A stretch of 64,000 nucleotides of DNA from Azospirillum thiophilum. GTDB lineage: Bacteria; Pseudomonadota; Alphaproteobacteria; Azospirillales; Azospirillaceae. The stretch covers positions 124,001 to 188,000 of the forward strand of contig NZ_CP012404.1 in the NCBI RefSeq assembly GCF_001305595.1, written 5' to 3'. Below the pieces are notes generated by a model. It was not told the DNA's origin. It was given only the letters and a program-made list of their open reading frames with translations, and did no database searches. The position numbers and the translations under genes are program-made. Each line of letters opens with the position of its first letter. The first letter of the stretch is position 1. Shown here one piece after another: positions 43,182-52,305 of this stretch.

Positions 43182-43820
43182 ATGGGGATGGTCGCCGTGA
43201 CGTTGGAAATCTGGATCGTTTACGTGATCGCGGCGGTCGGCCTGTCGGTGACGCCCGGGCCGAACGGGCTGCTGTCGCTGACCCATGGCGTGCGCTTCGG
43301 CTTCGCCCGCACCGTCTTCACCGTGCTGGGCGGCGTCTGCGGCTTCCTGGTGCTGGTGGCGGCGTCGCTGGCCGGAATGGGCGCGCTGCTGGCAACGTCG
43401 GAAACCGCCTTCACCATCGCCAAGTGGCTCGGCGCGGCCTATCTCGTCTATCTCGGTTTCCGCCTGTGGCGGGCACCGGCCGCTGCCGTGGGCACCGACG
43501 CCGGCGTTGAAGCCGGGGGCCGGACCGGTCCGCTGCGGCTGTTCGCCGAGGGCTTCCTGGTCGCGGTCTCCAATCCCAAGGCGCTGATCTTCTTCGCCGC
43601 CTTCCTGCCGCAGTTCATGGTGCCGGGCGCCTCCTTCTGGCTGCAGTTCGCGGTGCTGGGCGGCACCTTCGCCTTCACGGAATTCTGCTATGAGCTGGTG
43701 CTGGCCGGCACCGCCCAGCGCATCGCCCCCTGGCTCTCCCGCCATGGGCGCTGGTTCAACCGGGTGACCGGCGGAACCTTCGTCGGCATCGGCGGGCTGA
43801 TGGCGACCGTCAGCCGCTGA
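43182..43820 (+). CDS. LysE/RhtB family exporter
   Basis: A 212-residue inner-membrane protein, the second LysE-type exporter in the window. AAVGLSVTPGPNGLLSLTHGVRFG is the signature near the N-terminus. AKWLGAAYLVYLGFRLWRAP and AVSNPKALIFFAAFLPQFM follow, with five or six hydrophobic helices. The substrate is unknown. Start choice between 43182 and 43188 is open. It is 52 bp downstream of the DUF3750 gene on the same strand. Confidence 0.88.
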   Translation: MGMVAVTLEIWIVYVIAAVGLSVTPGPNGLLSLTHGVRFGFARTVFTVLGGVCGFLVLVAASLAGMGALLATSETAFTIAKWLGAAYLVYLGFRLWRAPAAAVGTDAGVEAGGRTGPLRLFAEGFLVAVSNPKALIFFAAFLPQFMVPGASFWLQFAVLGGTFAFTEFCYELVLAGTAQRIAPWLSRHGRWFNRVTGGTFVGIGGLMATVSR

Positions 43821-44004
43821 GGCTCCGACCCGGGCGATCCGCCGCCGAGCCATGCCCGCTGCTCATCTCGCACCTGCGGAATTGGCGGCATGCGGCGGAT
43901 TGCCTCATCATGCCCGCGGCAAATATCCTGACCTCGCCCCGGCCGCATTCCGTTCCCTTGTCCGCCGGGTCCCATCATCGAGCGGCGACAGCGGAGAAAC
44001 GACC

Positions 44005-45252
44005 ATGGCTTCGGCCGGCCATCACGGCAACACGCATGCACAGGAGCAGGCGGCGGGGCAGGGTGCGGCCACCCATCCGGGCCTGGTGCTCCTGGCGCTC
44101 GCCATGGGTGGTTTCGCCATCGGAACGACCGAGTTCGCGACGATGAGCCTGCTGCCCTATTTCGCCCGTGGCCTCGGCATCGACGAGCCGACCGCGGGCC
44201 ATGTCATCAGCGCCTATGCGCTGGGCGTGGTGGTGGGGGCGCCGGTGATCGCGGTGCTGGCGGCGCGGCTGTCGCGGCGGACGCTGCTGATCGGGCTGAT
44301 GGCGGTGTTCGCCGTCGCCAACGTGGCGAGCGCCTTTTCGCCGTCCTACGGCTGGATGCTGGTCTTCCGCTTCCTGAGCGGCCTGCCGCACGGCGCCTAT
44401 TTCGGTGTCGCCGCCCTGGTCGCCGCCTCGCTGGTGCCGCCGCAGCGCCGCGCGCAGGCGGTGGCGCGGACCATGCTGGGGCTGACGGTGGCGACCGTGG
44501 TCGGCGTGCCGATGGCGAACTGGATCGGGCAGGCGCTGGGCTGGCGCTGGGGCTTCGGCGTCGTCGGGCTGCTGGCCCTGCTGACGGTGGCCCTGGTCTC
44601 AGCCTTCGCCCCCAAGGACCGGCCGCACCCGGACTCCAGCCCGCTGCGCGAACTGGGCGCCCTGAAGCGGCGGCAGGTCTGGCTGACGCTGGGCATCGGC
44701 GCCATCGGCTTCGGCGGGATGTTCGCCGTCTACACCTATGTCGCCTCGACCCTGATGGAGGTGACGCAGGTTTCCCCGGCGATGGTGCCGGTCGTGCTGG
44801 CGGTGTTCGGGTCCGGCATGACCGTCGGCACGCTGGTCAGCGCCTGGGCCGCCGACCGCGCCCTGATGCCGACCGTCGCCGCCGTGCTGCTGTGGAGCGC
44901 CGGGTCGCTGGCGCTCTACCCGTTCGCCGCCGGCAACATCTGGGCGGTGTCGGTGGTCGTCTTCATGATCGGCTGCGGCGGCGGGCTGGGCACCCCGCTG
45001 CAGGCCCGGCTGATGGACGTGGCGGAGGATGCGCAGACGCTGGCCGCGGCGCTGAACCACAGCGCCTTCAACGCCGCCAATGCGCTGGGGCCGTGGCTGG
45101 GCGGGATGGCGATCGCCGCCGGCTGGGGCTGGACCTCCACCGGCTGGGTCGGCGCCGCGCTGGCGCTGGGCGGGCTGGCGGTGTGGGCGGTGGCGATGCT
45201 GGACGACCGCATGACGGAAAACCGGCTGGCGGCGGCCTGCGCCGGAGGTTGA
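44005..45252 (+). CDS. Major facilitator transporter, AraJ-like drug/sugar efflux family
   Basis: A 415-residue MFS protein with twelve expected helices. FAIGTTEFATMSLLPYFARGLGI is the N-terminal signature of the DHA1 AraJ/YdhP-type efflux pumps. RLSRRTLLIGLMAVFAVANVASAFSP is the loop 2-3 motif, and FRFLSGLPHGAYFGVAALVAASLVP and GGGLGTPLQARLMDVAEDAQTLAAALNHSAFN are also typical. The substrate is unknown. ATG 44005 has GCGGAG in front; the first about 30 residues are polar with a short histidine run. It ends 20 bp before the convergent FHA gene, with no terminator between. Confidence 0.88.
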   Translation: MASAGHHGNTHAQEQAAGQGAATHPGLVLLALAMGGFAIGTTEFATMSLLPYFARGLGIDEPTAGHVISAYALGVVVGAPVIAVLAARLSRRTLLIGLMAVFAVANVASAFSPSYGWMLVFRFLSGLPHGAYFGVAALVAASLVPPQRRAQAVARTMLGLTVATVVGVPMANWIGQALGWRWGFGVVGLLALLTVALVSAFAPKDRPHPDSSPLRELGALKRRQVWLTLGIGAIGFGGMFAVYTYVASTLMEVTQVSPAMVPVVLAVFGSGMTVGTLVSAWAADRALMPTVAAVLLWSAGSLALYPFAAGNIWAVSVVVFMIGCGGGLGTPLQARLMDVAEDAQTLAAALNHSAFNAANALGPWLGGMAIAAGWGWTSTGWVGAALALGGLAVWAVAMLDDRMTENRLAAACAGG

Positions 45253-45272
45253 GAGGGCAAGCGATTGAGGGG

Positions 45273-47156
45273 TTACCGCCCCGACAGCTCCCAGGCGATG
45301 CGGGCCGGGTGCTCGCCGAGGTCGAGGGAGCCGATGACGATCTCCCCCCGGCCGGCCAGCGGAACCGTCTCCCCCTGTTTCAGCACCCGCTGGTCGCCGC
45401 CGCGCGGAGCCACGCGGGTGCCGTTGCGGCTGAGATCCTCCAGCACATAGTTCCCGCCCTGCATCCGCACCGCCGCGTGCCGGCGCGAGGCGGAGGCATG
45501 GTCGAGCACGATGGCGCAGTCGGCGGACCGGCCGATCACGACCTCGCCGCCGACATCCGGCAACGTCACCGTCCGCCCCTGGTAGCTCAGCGTCAGGCGG
45601 GGCATCGGCGGTGCGGGCGGCGCGTGGGCGTCGACCGTCATGTCCATCGGGCGTGGGGCGGTGCCGAGGGTGGTCCCGGTGGCCGGCCGCTGGCCCGCCA
45701 GTACGCCGCTGCCGGTGACCGACAGGCGCTGGTCGTCGGGGATGGCGGCGATCTTGGCGATCAGCCCGTCGGCCAGGGCCCGCGGGATGCCGGCGGCGCG
45801 CAGGCGGCGGCCCAGCCCGTCGCGCACCTCCTGCATCGAGACGCCGGGGGCGGCCAGCTCCGCCGCCGATTTCACGCGGCTGAGTTCTGTCGCCACATGC
45901 TGGATGACGGTGCTGACCTTGCTGCGGCCGTAGGGGCTGGCGCCGAGGTCGAGCAGATAGCCAAGCCGCCCGGCCGCGGTGCCGAAGCGCCCGGCCAGCC
46001 GCGTCATCGTCTCCTCGAAAGGCAGGTCTCGGCCGCCGGCCGCCCACACGATCTTGCCGCGGCGGGTCAGCGTTTCCGCCATCTCCGGGCCGCCCATGAA
46101 GCCGTCGAAGGCGATCATCCCGTCGACGACGGCGCCGAAGGCACGGGCGTCGCTGGCCGCCCCGGTGCGGGTCAGCGGGGTCAGCCCGTCCAGCCCGCCG
46201 CGGATCCGGTGCAGCACCGCCTCCCGCGTCCGGACGAAGCCGCCGCCGCCGACGGCGTTGGACAGGGCGAGCAGCGCGTCGGTGTGGGGCAGCCGGTCGT
46301 CCAGGTCGCCGCGCAGGGTCGCCAGCAGGGCGAGGATGGCGGAGCCTAGGTCGGGCGCATAGCCGATCAGCGCGCGGATCGGCTCGCGCCCGTCGACGAT
46401 CTCCGCCGTGAACTCGTCGACCAGCCGGGTGGTCTCGCCGTCGTCCTCGCGGTGCAGGCGCAGCACCGTGGTCAGCTTGGCGCCCCACTCGCGGTGCGGC
46501 TCCAGCGCCGAGCCGACGGCATGGGTGACGATGCGGTCGCGCTCCTCCAGCGGCCGATCGACGGCGGCCAGCAGCAGCCCGGAGATCCCGCTGCGCATCA
46601 GCGCCTGATCGAAGGGTGCCAGCGTGTCCGACTGCTGGGCCAGTTCCTTCAGCGAGCCGAACAGGCGGATGATCTGGTCGTAGCGTTCGTGCGGCTTCAG
46701 CCCCAGCATCGGCGCCTGGATGCTGGCGAGCCGGCTGACCGCCGGGTTGAACAGCAGGGCCTCGCGCTCGAAGTAACGCAACGGGAAATAGCGGTGGAGC
46801 TGCTCCGTCGGGATGACGCCCTGGTCGTCCCAATAGCCGCGCAGCAGGCGCAGCAGGGTCATCCGGCTGTCGAATGAGAACACCTGCAGCACATCGGTGC
46901 AGAGGTTGGCGTTCTCGATCGGGGAGATCGTTGTCAGCTTGCCGCCGCCGGCGGATTTCTTCTGGAAGACCGTCTCTTCCCGTCCACTGCCGGTGACCTT
47001 GACCACGCGGACCACCGGGAATTTTGCGAGGCGTAGCAGATAGTTGGCGCGTTCCGTCGCCGCCTTCTCGTCATCGAAGACGCCGTCGATGTTGGGCTTT
47101 CCGCCCTGTTCGACCACCACCTCGAAGCGCGTCTCGCGCCGCTTGGACATCGCCAT
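45273..47156 (-). CDS. FHA-domain protein with a large uncharacterised N-terminal region
   Basis: A 627-residue soluble protein. The C-terminal about 110 residues are a forkhead-associated phosphothreonine-binding domain: VVIGRSADCAIVLDHASASRRHAAVR, then LEDLSRNGTRV (about residues 535-585) and a closing strand. A Pro-rich linker (about 480-515) separates it from 470 residues of mainly helical sequence I cannot place. A small N-terminal part (RFEVVVEQGGKPNIDGVFDDEKAATERANYLLRL) looks like a compact alpha/beta module. It has no signal or membrane helix. It is divergent from dacB, with 141 bp between. FHA proteins usually read Ser/Thr-kinase signals or join secretion systems, but no kinase or T6SS gene is nearby. 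Confidence 0.85.
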   Translation of the reverse strand: MAMSKRRETRFEVVVEQGGKPNIDGVFDDEKAATERANYLLRLAKFPVVRVVKVTGSGREETVFQKKSAGGGKLTTISPIENANLCTDVLQVFSFDSRMTLLRLLRGYWDDQGVIPTEQLHRYFPLRYFEREALLFNPAVSRLASIQAPMLGLKPHERYDQIIRLFGSLKELAQQSDTLAPFDQALMRSGISGLLLAAVDRPLEERDRIVTHAVGSALEPHREWGAKLTTVLRLHREDDGETTRLVDEFTAEIVDGREPIRALIGYAPDLGSAILALLATLRGDLDDRLPHTDALLALSNAVGGGGFVRTREAVLHRIRGGLDGLTPLTRTGAASDARAFGAVVDGMIAFDGFMGGPEMAETLTRRGKIVWAAGGRDLPFEETMTRLAGRFGTAAGRLGYLLDLGASPYGRSKVSTVIQHVATELSRVKSAAELAAPGVSMQEVRDGLGRRLRAAGIPRALADGLIAKIAAIPDDQRLSVTGSGVLAGQRPATGTTLGTAPRPMDMTVDAHAPPAPPMPRLTLSYQGRTVTLPDVGGEVVIGRSADCAIVLDHASASRRHAAVRMQGGNYVLEDLSRNGTRVAPRGGDQRVLKQGETVPLAGRGEIVIGSLDLGEHPARIAWELSGR

Positions 47157-47297
47157 CCCGCCCCCCGCCCGGGCATCGCCCGGCTACGCCCCTGATCGCG
47201 ATTTCCTGCATTTTTTCCCAGAATACTTTATCAAAGGCTCCTTCAGAAGCGGAAAGGGCCCGACCGCCCCCGCCAAGACAGGACACCCCGCCCGACG

Positions 47298-48848
47298 ATG
47301 ACCTGCCCTCCCGACAGCGATTCCGAAACAGCGCCCGGCGGCGATCCCGGCTCCGCGTCGCAATGGCCGCCGCAATGGCTGCCGCAAAGGGCGCCGCAAA
47401 GGGCGCCGATAGGACGCCGCCCGGTCCTTGGGCTGCTGGGGGCGCTTCTGGCGTCCTCCCTGCTGCCGGCCGCGGCCCTGCCGGCCCTGGCGGGGTCGGC
47501 GCCTGCAACCCCTGGTTTTGACGAAACCGCAGTCGGATACATCCTGTTCGATCCGGTCGGCGGGCAGGTGGTGGACGCGCGGGCGGCCGACACCCTCTTC
47601 ATCCCGGCGTCGGTGGCGAAGATCCCGACGGTGGCGGCGGCGCTGGCCCTGCTGGGCCCGGACCACCGCTTCACCACCCGGCTGTTCGGCAGCGCGGCAC
47701 CGCTCGACGGCATCTTGCGGGGTGACCTGATCCTGCAGGGCGGCGGCGATCCGGCTCTGGCGACGGAGGGCTTGGCACAGCTGGTCGACATGCTGCGCGC
47801 CGCCGGGCTGCGCCAGGTGCAGGGGCGGTTCCTCTATGATTGCGGGCTGCTGCCCGAACTGGGGGAGATCGATGCCGGCCAGCCCTGGGCGGCGGCCTAC
47901 AACACCGGGATCGGCGCGCTGTCGCTGAACTACAACCGGGCCCTGCTGGCGTGGCGCCGCGGCGCCGACGGGCGTCCGGTGCCGGAGGTGCTGTCGGTCG
48001 CCTCCGCCGGGCGGCTGCCGCTGGACAGCGTCGCGGCGCTGCCGATGACGGCCGGCGGGCCCTTTGCCCTGCTGCCGGACGGCGCCGACCGCTGGCGCGT
48101 CGCACTGCCGGGCGGAGCCGATCCGCGACCGGTCTGGGTGCCGGTGGCACGGCCGGGGCTGGCCACGGCCACGCTGTTCCGCCGGATGGCCGCCGATGCC
48201 GGCCTTGCCCTGCCGCCGCCGCTGGCCGGCCGGGCGCCGGGCAATGCGGTGCCGCTGGCTGCGCTGGACAGCCTGCCGCTGTCGGAGTTGGCGCGCGGGC
48301 TGCTGCGTCATTCCAACAATCTGTCGGCCGAGGTGATCGGGCTGGCCGCCGCCCGCCGGCTGGATCCCGCCACTGCCGCCGGCTCCGGCCCCGCCACGCT
48401 GGAGCGGTCGGCGGCCCTGCTGCAGGGGTGGCTGACCCGGCAGCCGCTGGAGGGGGCGAACTGGCGCAGGCTGCGGCTGGCCAATCATTCGGGGCTGGGC
48501 ACCGGATCGCGCGCCACGCCGCGGCAGATGGCGGCGCTGCTGCGGGCCGGCGGCCCGGCGCTGTGGGACCTGCTGCCGGGTGAGGAGGACGGCAAGGTGC
48601 TGCCCCCGGGCGTCCGGGCCAAATCGGGAACATTGGCCTATGTCAAGGGGGTGGCCGGCCTGTTGACGGCGGCCAGCGGCCGGCGGCTGGGCTTCGTCCT
48701 GTTTATTTCCGATCCCGGGCGCCGGGCGGCGTTGGATGCGGCGCTCGACCGGCGGGTGACGGCCACCCCGCCAGAGGCGCGGGCCTGGGCCGCCGGCGCG
48801 CGGGCGTTGCAGACCAGAATCCTGGAGCGGTGGATCACAACCTATTGA
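47298..48848 (+). CDS. dacB: D-alanyl-D-alanine carboxypeptidase/endopeptidase (PBP4-type, peptidase S13)
   Basis: A 516-residue periplasmic peptidoglycan hydrolase. A polar N-terminal extension of 38 residues with PQ-rich repeats (QWPPQWLPQRAPQRAP) precedes a signal peptide (about 40-66, containing RRPVLGLLGALLASSLLP). The active serine is in PASVAKIPT (SxxK), the second motif HSNNLSAE (SxN), and the third AKSGTLAYVKG in place of KTG. The order and spacing fit family S13. It would cleave the terminal D-Ala or cross-bridges. The long N-terminus before the signal is unusual; a later start is possible. The start ATG 47298 has no strong ribosome site. Confidence 0.9.
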   Translation: MTCPPDSDSETAPGGDPGSASQWPPQWLPQRAPQRAPIGRRPVLGLLGALLASSLLPAAALPALAGSAPATPGFDETAVGYILFDPVGGQVVDARAADTLFIPASVAKIPTVAAALALLGPDHRFTTRLFGSAAPLDGILRGDLILQGGGDPALATEGLAQLVDMLRAAGLRQVQGRFLYDCGLLPELGEIDAGQPWAAAYNTGIGALSLNYNRALLAWRRGADGRPVPEVLSVASAGRLPLDSVAALPMTAGGPFALLPDGADRWRVALPGGADPRPVWVPVARPGLATATLFRRMAADAGLALPPPLAGRAPGNAVPLAALDSLPLSELARGLLRHSNNLSAEVIGLAAARRLDPATAAGSGPATLERSAALLQGWLTRQPLEGANWRRLRLANHSGLGTGSRATPRQMAALLRAGGPALWDLLPGEEDGKVLPPGVRAKSGTLAYVKGVAGLLTAASGRRLGFVLFISDPGRRAALDAALDRRVTATPPEARAWAAGARALQTRILERWITTY

Positions 48849-48969
48849 CGACAACCGTCATAGTACGGAATATGACTAATATGTGAAAAATCAGACCAAC
48901 GTTGAATGGACCAACGGTCCATCCGTCCTATATCTGCCCATAGCCCATGCCGGGAGCCCGCCACCTTCC

Positions 48970-49650
48970 ATGACGTTCGCCCCCCATGATGCCCGCCCGA
49001 TGACGAAGGACCGTCCCCGCAGCCCGGCCGCGCGCAGCGCCCTTCGCCGCAGGCTGGAACGGCAGGACGTCGCCGCCAACCGCTACCACGACCGGCGGCT
49101 GGGGGCGGAGGTGGTGAACATCGTCGTCGGCGGCTGCGTCGTCACCGACGACCCGAACGTCGTCATCACCACCACGCTGGGCTCCTGCGTCGCCGCCTGC
49201 CTGTATGATCCGGTGGCGGAGATCGGCGGCATGAACCATTTCCTGCTGCCCGATGCCGGGCTGGACGTGCTGTCGCTGTCGTCCCGCTACGGCGCCACGG
49301 CGATGGAGCATCTGATCAACCGGCTGCTGGCCGTCACCGGCCGGCGCGACCGGCTGCGCGCCAAGCTGTTCGGTGGGGCCAACGTCAATCTGAACACGCT
49401 GCGCACCGCCAACATCGGCCAGCGCAACGTCGATTTCGTCATGGAGTATCTGGCGACGGAGGGGATCCCCACCATCAGCTGGGACGTCGGCGGCGTCAGC
49501 CCGCGGGCGGTGCGTTTCTTCCCCACCAGCGGGCGCAGCCAGCGCCGGCTGATCGGCGACGAGTCGCTGCACGACATCGCCCGCAACGAATCCTCCTACA
49601 TCGAGCATCTGCGCAAGTCGCGGATCGAAGGCGACGTCGAGCTGTTCTGA
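48970..49650 (+). CDS. cheD: Chemoreceptor glutamine deamidase CheD
   Basis: A protein of about 226 residues that deamidates glutamines of chemoreceptors and binds CheC-type phosphatases. The catalytic Cys is in TTTLGSCVAACLYDP, the His in GGMNHFLLPD; the following region includes GGANVNLNTLRTANIGQRNVDFVMEYLATEGI. About 60 basic residues precede the domain, and the start could also be ATG 49000 (or GTG 48883). GGGAG lies before ATG 48970. A possible promoter, TTGACG (48845-48850) 17 bases before GAATAT, sits just after dacB. It is an orphan: the che operon is not here. Confidence 0.88.
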   Translation: MTFAPHDARPMTKDRPRSPAARSALRRRLERQDVAANRYHDRRLGAEVVNIVVGGCVVTDDPNVVITTTLGSCVAACLYDPVAEIGGMNHFLLPDAGLDVLSLSSRYGATAMEHLINRLLAVTGRRDRLRAKLFGGANVNLNTLRTANIGQRNVDFVMEYLATEGIPTISWDVGGVSPRAVRFFPTSGRSQRRLIGDESLHDIARNESSYIEHLRKSRIEGDVELF

Positions 49651-49702
49651 TAGGCTCGACCGGCGGTACGCCGCCGCCTGCCGTCCTTCCGCGGAGCCCG
49701 CC

Positions 49703-50683
49703 ATGGCCGAAACGCTGGTCCGGATCGCCACTTTCAATCTGGAGAACCTGGACGACGACACGGACGAGCCGCCCTTCGAGGCGCGGATCGCCACCCTGCG
49801 CCCGCAGTTGGAGCGGCTGGAGGCCGACATCCTCTGCCTGCAGGAGGTCGACGCCCAGCATCCGGTGAAGAGCGAGCCGCGCGTGCTGCGGGCGCTGTCC
49901 CGCCTGCTGGAGGGGACGCGCTATGCCGGCTACCACGTCACCGCCGGCGATGCCGGGTCGCCGGCCGACCGTCACAACCCGGTGATCGTCAGCCGCTGGC
50001 CCATCGCGGCGGCGCGGCTGCTGCGCCACCAGCTGGTGCCGCCGCCGCGGGTGATGCTCGCCACCGCCGACCCGGCGTCGGAGGAGGCGACGGAGGTCGG
50101 CTGGGACCGCCCGGTGCTCCATGCCGAGGTGGCGCTGCCCGGCGGGCGGACGCTGCATGTCTTCGACCTGCATCTGCGGGCGCCGATCGCCGCCCCGGTG
50201 CCGGGGCAGAAGGCGGATGCCTCAACCTGGAAGACGGCGGCCGGCTGGGCGGAGGGCTATTACCTCGCGTCGATCAAGCGGGCGGGGCAGGCGCTGGAGA
50301 CGCGCATCGCGGTGGACCGGCTGTTCGACGCCGAGCCCGACGCGCTGATCGTCGTCGCCGGCGACTGCAACGCCGAGCTGGAACAGACCGCGGTGCGCAT
50401 CATCCGTGCCGCTCCCGACTTCACCGGAAACCCCGCGTTGGCCGGCCGCGTGCTGGAGCCGCTGGAGGAGGCGATCCCGCAGGAGCGGCGCTACACCGTG
50501 CTGCATGCCGGCACGCCGGTGCTGCTCGACCATCTGCTGGCCTCGCCCCGCCTGACCGAGCGCCTGCGCGACGTCGCCATCCACAACGAGGATCTGACCG
50601 ACGAGGTCGACCATCCCGACGGGCCGTCCCCCGTCAGCTACCATGCGCCGGTGGTGGCGAGCTTCGTGCTGCCGGAGGGATAG
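49703..50683 (+). CDS. Endonuclease/exonuclease/phosphatase family protein
   Basis: A 326-residue metal-dependent phosphoesterase of the EEP fold. The catalytic residues are visible: RIATFNLENL (Asn), ILCLQEVD (metal Glu), FDLHLRAP (His), VVAGDCNAE (Asp and Asn) and, at the C-terminus, SPVSYHAPVVASF (His). No signal peptide is present, so it acts in the cytoplasm. The substrate may be DNA ends or a phosphorylated metabolite; the family covers both. It follows cheD by 52 bp on the same strand. Confidence 0.85.
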   Translation: MAETLVRIATFNLENLDDDTDEPPFEARIATLRPQLERLEADILCLQEVDAQHPVKSEPRVLRALSRLLEGTRYAGYHVTAGDAGSPADRHNPVIVSRWPIAAARLLRHQLVPPPRVMLATADPASEEATEVGWDRPVLHAEVALPGGRTLHVFDLHLRAPIAAPVPGQKADASTWKTAAGWAEGYYLASIKRAGQALETRIAVDRLFDAEPDALIVVAGDCNAELEQTAVRIIRAAPDFTGNPALAGRVLEPLEEAIPQERRYTVLHAGTPVLLDHLLASPRLTERLRDVAIHNEDLTDEVDHPDGPSPVSYHAPVVASFVLPEG

Positions 50684-50704
50684 AGCCCTGGGGGTAGCGG
50701 CGGG

Positions 50705-51052
50705 TTATGCCAGCAGGTCGGTGTGCCGGCGGTTCCGCCGCATCCACAGGGCGGCGTAGCTGCAGAGCGGCACGATCTTCAGCCCCTCCGCCCGCGCCGC
50801 CTCCATCACGCCCTCCATCAGGCGGCCGGCTGCGCCGGTGCCGCGCAGCGAGGGCGGCGCCTCGACGTAGGAGATGACCAGGGTCGGGCCGTTGCGGCGA
50901 TAGTCGGCGTAGACCGTCTGGCCGCCGACCGCCAGCTCGAACCGGCCCATGGCGCGGTTGTCGGTGACCGCCTGTTCGCCGCCCGCCTGCCCGCCGCCCG
51001 CCTGCCCGCCACCCGTTTGTCCGCCACCCGTTTGTCCGATCGCCTGTCCCAT
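50705..51052 (-). CDS. Small GNAT-like N-acetyltransferase (YjdJ/NATD1 type) with a GGQxG repeat
   Basis: A 115-residue protein. The core from about residue 30 (RFELAVGGQTVYADYRRNGPTLVISYVEAPPSLRGTGAAGRLMEGVMEAARAEGLKIVPLCSYAALWMRRN) matches the compact N-acetyltransferase domain of YjdJ-like proteins, with the CoA loop RGTGAAG and the invariant PLCSYA. Residues 7-27 are a low-complexity GGQxG repeat encoded by a 15-bp tandem repeat. GGAG lies 8 bases before ATG 51052; a shorter start at MGRFEL is possible. It ends 21 bp from the convergent phosphoesterase gene. Confidence 0.83.
   Translation of the reverse strand: MGQAIGQTGGGQTGGGQAGGGQAGGEQAVTDNRAMGRFELAVGGQTVYADYRRNGPTLVISYVEAPPSLRGTGAAGRLMEGVMEAARAEGLKIVPLCSYAALWMRRNRRHTDLLA
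50971..51038. repeat. 4.5 copies of a 15-bp tandem repeat inside the acetyltransferase gene
   Basis: Units start at 50971, 50986, 51001, 51016 and 51031 (partial), differing by single C/T or G/A changes (for example CCTGCCCGCCGCCCG and TTTGTCCGCCACCCG). They encode GGQAG/GGQTG repeats, and copy number could vary without frameshift. Confidence 0.85.
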
Positions 51053-51141
51053 CCCGTGCGCTCCGTCCGTTGCTGGTGTCCTTCCCCTAACATTGGGGCG
51101 CGGCGGACATGACGGAAGCATCCCCTTTTGCGCAGCGCCGC

Positions 51142-51903
51142 TCACCCGCCCTGCCAGCCGCAGGCGGACAGGGCGTCCTGCATATGCGCCGGTGCCGGGG
51201 CGACGGCGTCGACCGCCGGGTATTCGAAGGCCATGCGGAAGGCGACGGAGCGGGCCAGCAGATGGAGATTGCCCGGTGGGATGCGCTCCGGGCCGTAGAA
51301 GGGCTCCCCCACCAGCGGGCAGCCGATGGCGGCGCAATGGAGGCGGATCTGGTGGGTGCGGCCGGTGCGCGGGCGCAGCTCCAGCCATGAGCGGCCGGCG
51401 GAGCCGCCGGGACCGGTACCGAGCACGCGGTATTCGGTGACCGCCGGCTGGCCGTCCGGGTGGGGCAGGATGGTCCAGGAGGAGCGGGCGGCTCCCGTCG
51501 CGGATTTGGGTTCGATCCGTTTCAGCAGCGGCAGGTCGATGACGCCGGACTCCGCCTCCGGGATGCCGTCGGCGACCGCCCAATAGGTCTTCTCCACATG
51601 GCCGGCGGCGAACATCTGGCCGAAGCGCTTCAATGCCCAGGGCGTGCGTCCCAGGATCAGGCAGCCGGCGGTGTCGCGGTCCAACCGGTGGCCGAGCTTC
51701 GGCGGCTCGCCGCCGGGCTCGGCCAGATGGGGCAGGTAGAGCTCCAGATGGTCGGTGATGCGTCCGGCCTTGTGGACGGCCAGACCGGCCGGCTTGTCGA
51801 TGACGAAGCACAGTTCGTCCCGGTGGAGCACGCGGGCGTGCAGCGCCTCCGCATTCAGCAAGGGGGCGTTCAGCGGGAGGACATTCGGCGAGTCGGGGAT
51901 CAT
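51142..51903 (-). CDS. RluA-family pseudouridine synthase
   Basis: A 253-residue RNA-modifying enzyme. The catalytic motif is GHRLDRDTAGCLILGRT (the Asp of RLD). The N-terminal LCFVIDKPAGLAVHKAG and the C-terminal RPRTGRTHQIRLHCAAIGCPLVGEPFYG are the other two RluA motifs. There is no S4 domain, so it resembles small RluA/RluC-like or TruC-type enzymes. The target RNA cannot be inferred. The start at ATG 51903 has a weak ribosome site. It is 89 bp upstream of the N-acetyltransferase gene on the same strand and may be co-transcribed. Confidence 0.9.
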   Translation of the reverse strand: MIPDSPNVLPLNAPLLNAEALHARVLHRDELCFVIDKPAGLAVHKAGRITDHLELYLPHLAEPGGEPPKLGHRLDRDTAGCLILGRTPWALKRFGQMFAAGHVEKTYWAVADGIPEAESGVIDLPLLKRIEPKSATGAARSSWTILPHPDGQPAVTEYRVLGTGPGGSAGRSWLELRPRTGRTHQIRLHCAAIGCPLVGEPFYGPERIPPGNLHLLARSVAFRMAFEYPAVDAVAPAPAHMQDALSACGWQGG

Positions 51904-52305
51904 GCCGCGCAGAATGGCTGCCGCACCCCCTCCGGTGCAAGCGTCGCGGATGCGGCGTCATACGGACGATGCGGTGCCGGAACGGCGGGGCGGAAGGGAC
52001 AGCGGCACGGTGTCGCGCCAGCCGTTCCCAAGGGAAATCCAGGCCCCGGCGCCTATGAGAAAGGTCCGGGGCAGGATTCGACGGAACGGATAAAGTTCAG
52101 CCCCAACGAGGACATTAGGCCGTTTTTCATTCGATTTCTGCCCTGTGGGCTAGCCTTTTGCCCGGTCTCGGAAGGTTTGTTGCGCAGCCGCGGCAGGCGT
52201 GGCAGAAAGCGCGGACCACGGTCGCGCTCCCGCCGGCTCCGCTTGCGGTCGGGCGACCGTGCGACGATTTTGATTTCGACTTGCCTCAACCACAAGAGAC
52301 GTCCA
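51904..52305. other. Gene-less stretch upstream of galU
   Basis: About 400 bp between divergent genes with no recognisable gene. The segment 52080-52140 is relatively AT-rich and probably contains the galU promoter; a leader of up to 200 bases could precede galU. No riboswitch or small RNA was recognised. Confidence 0.45.
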
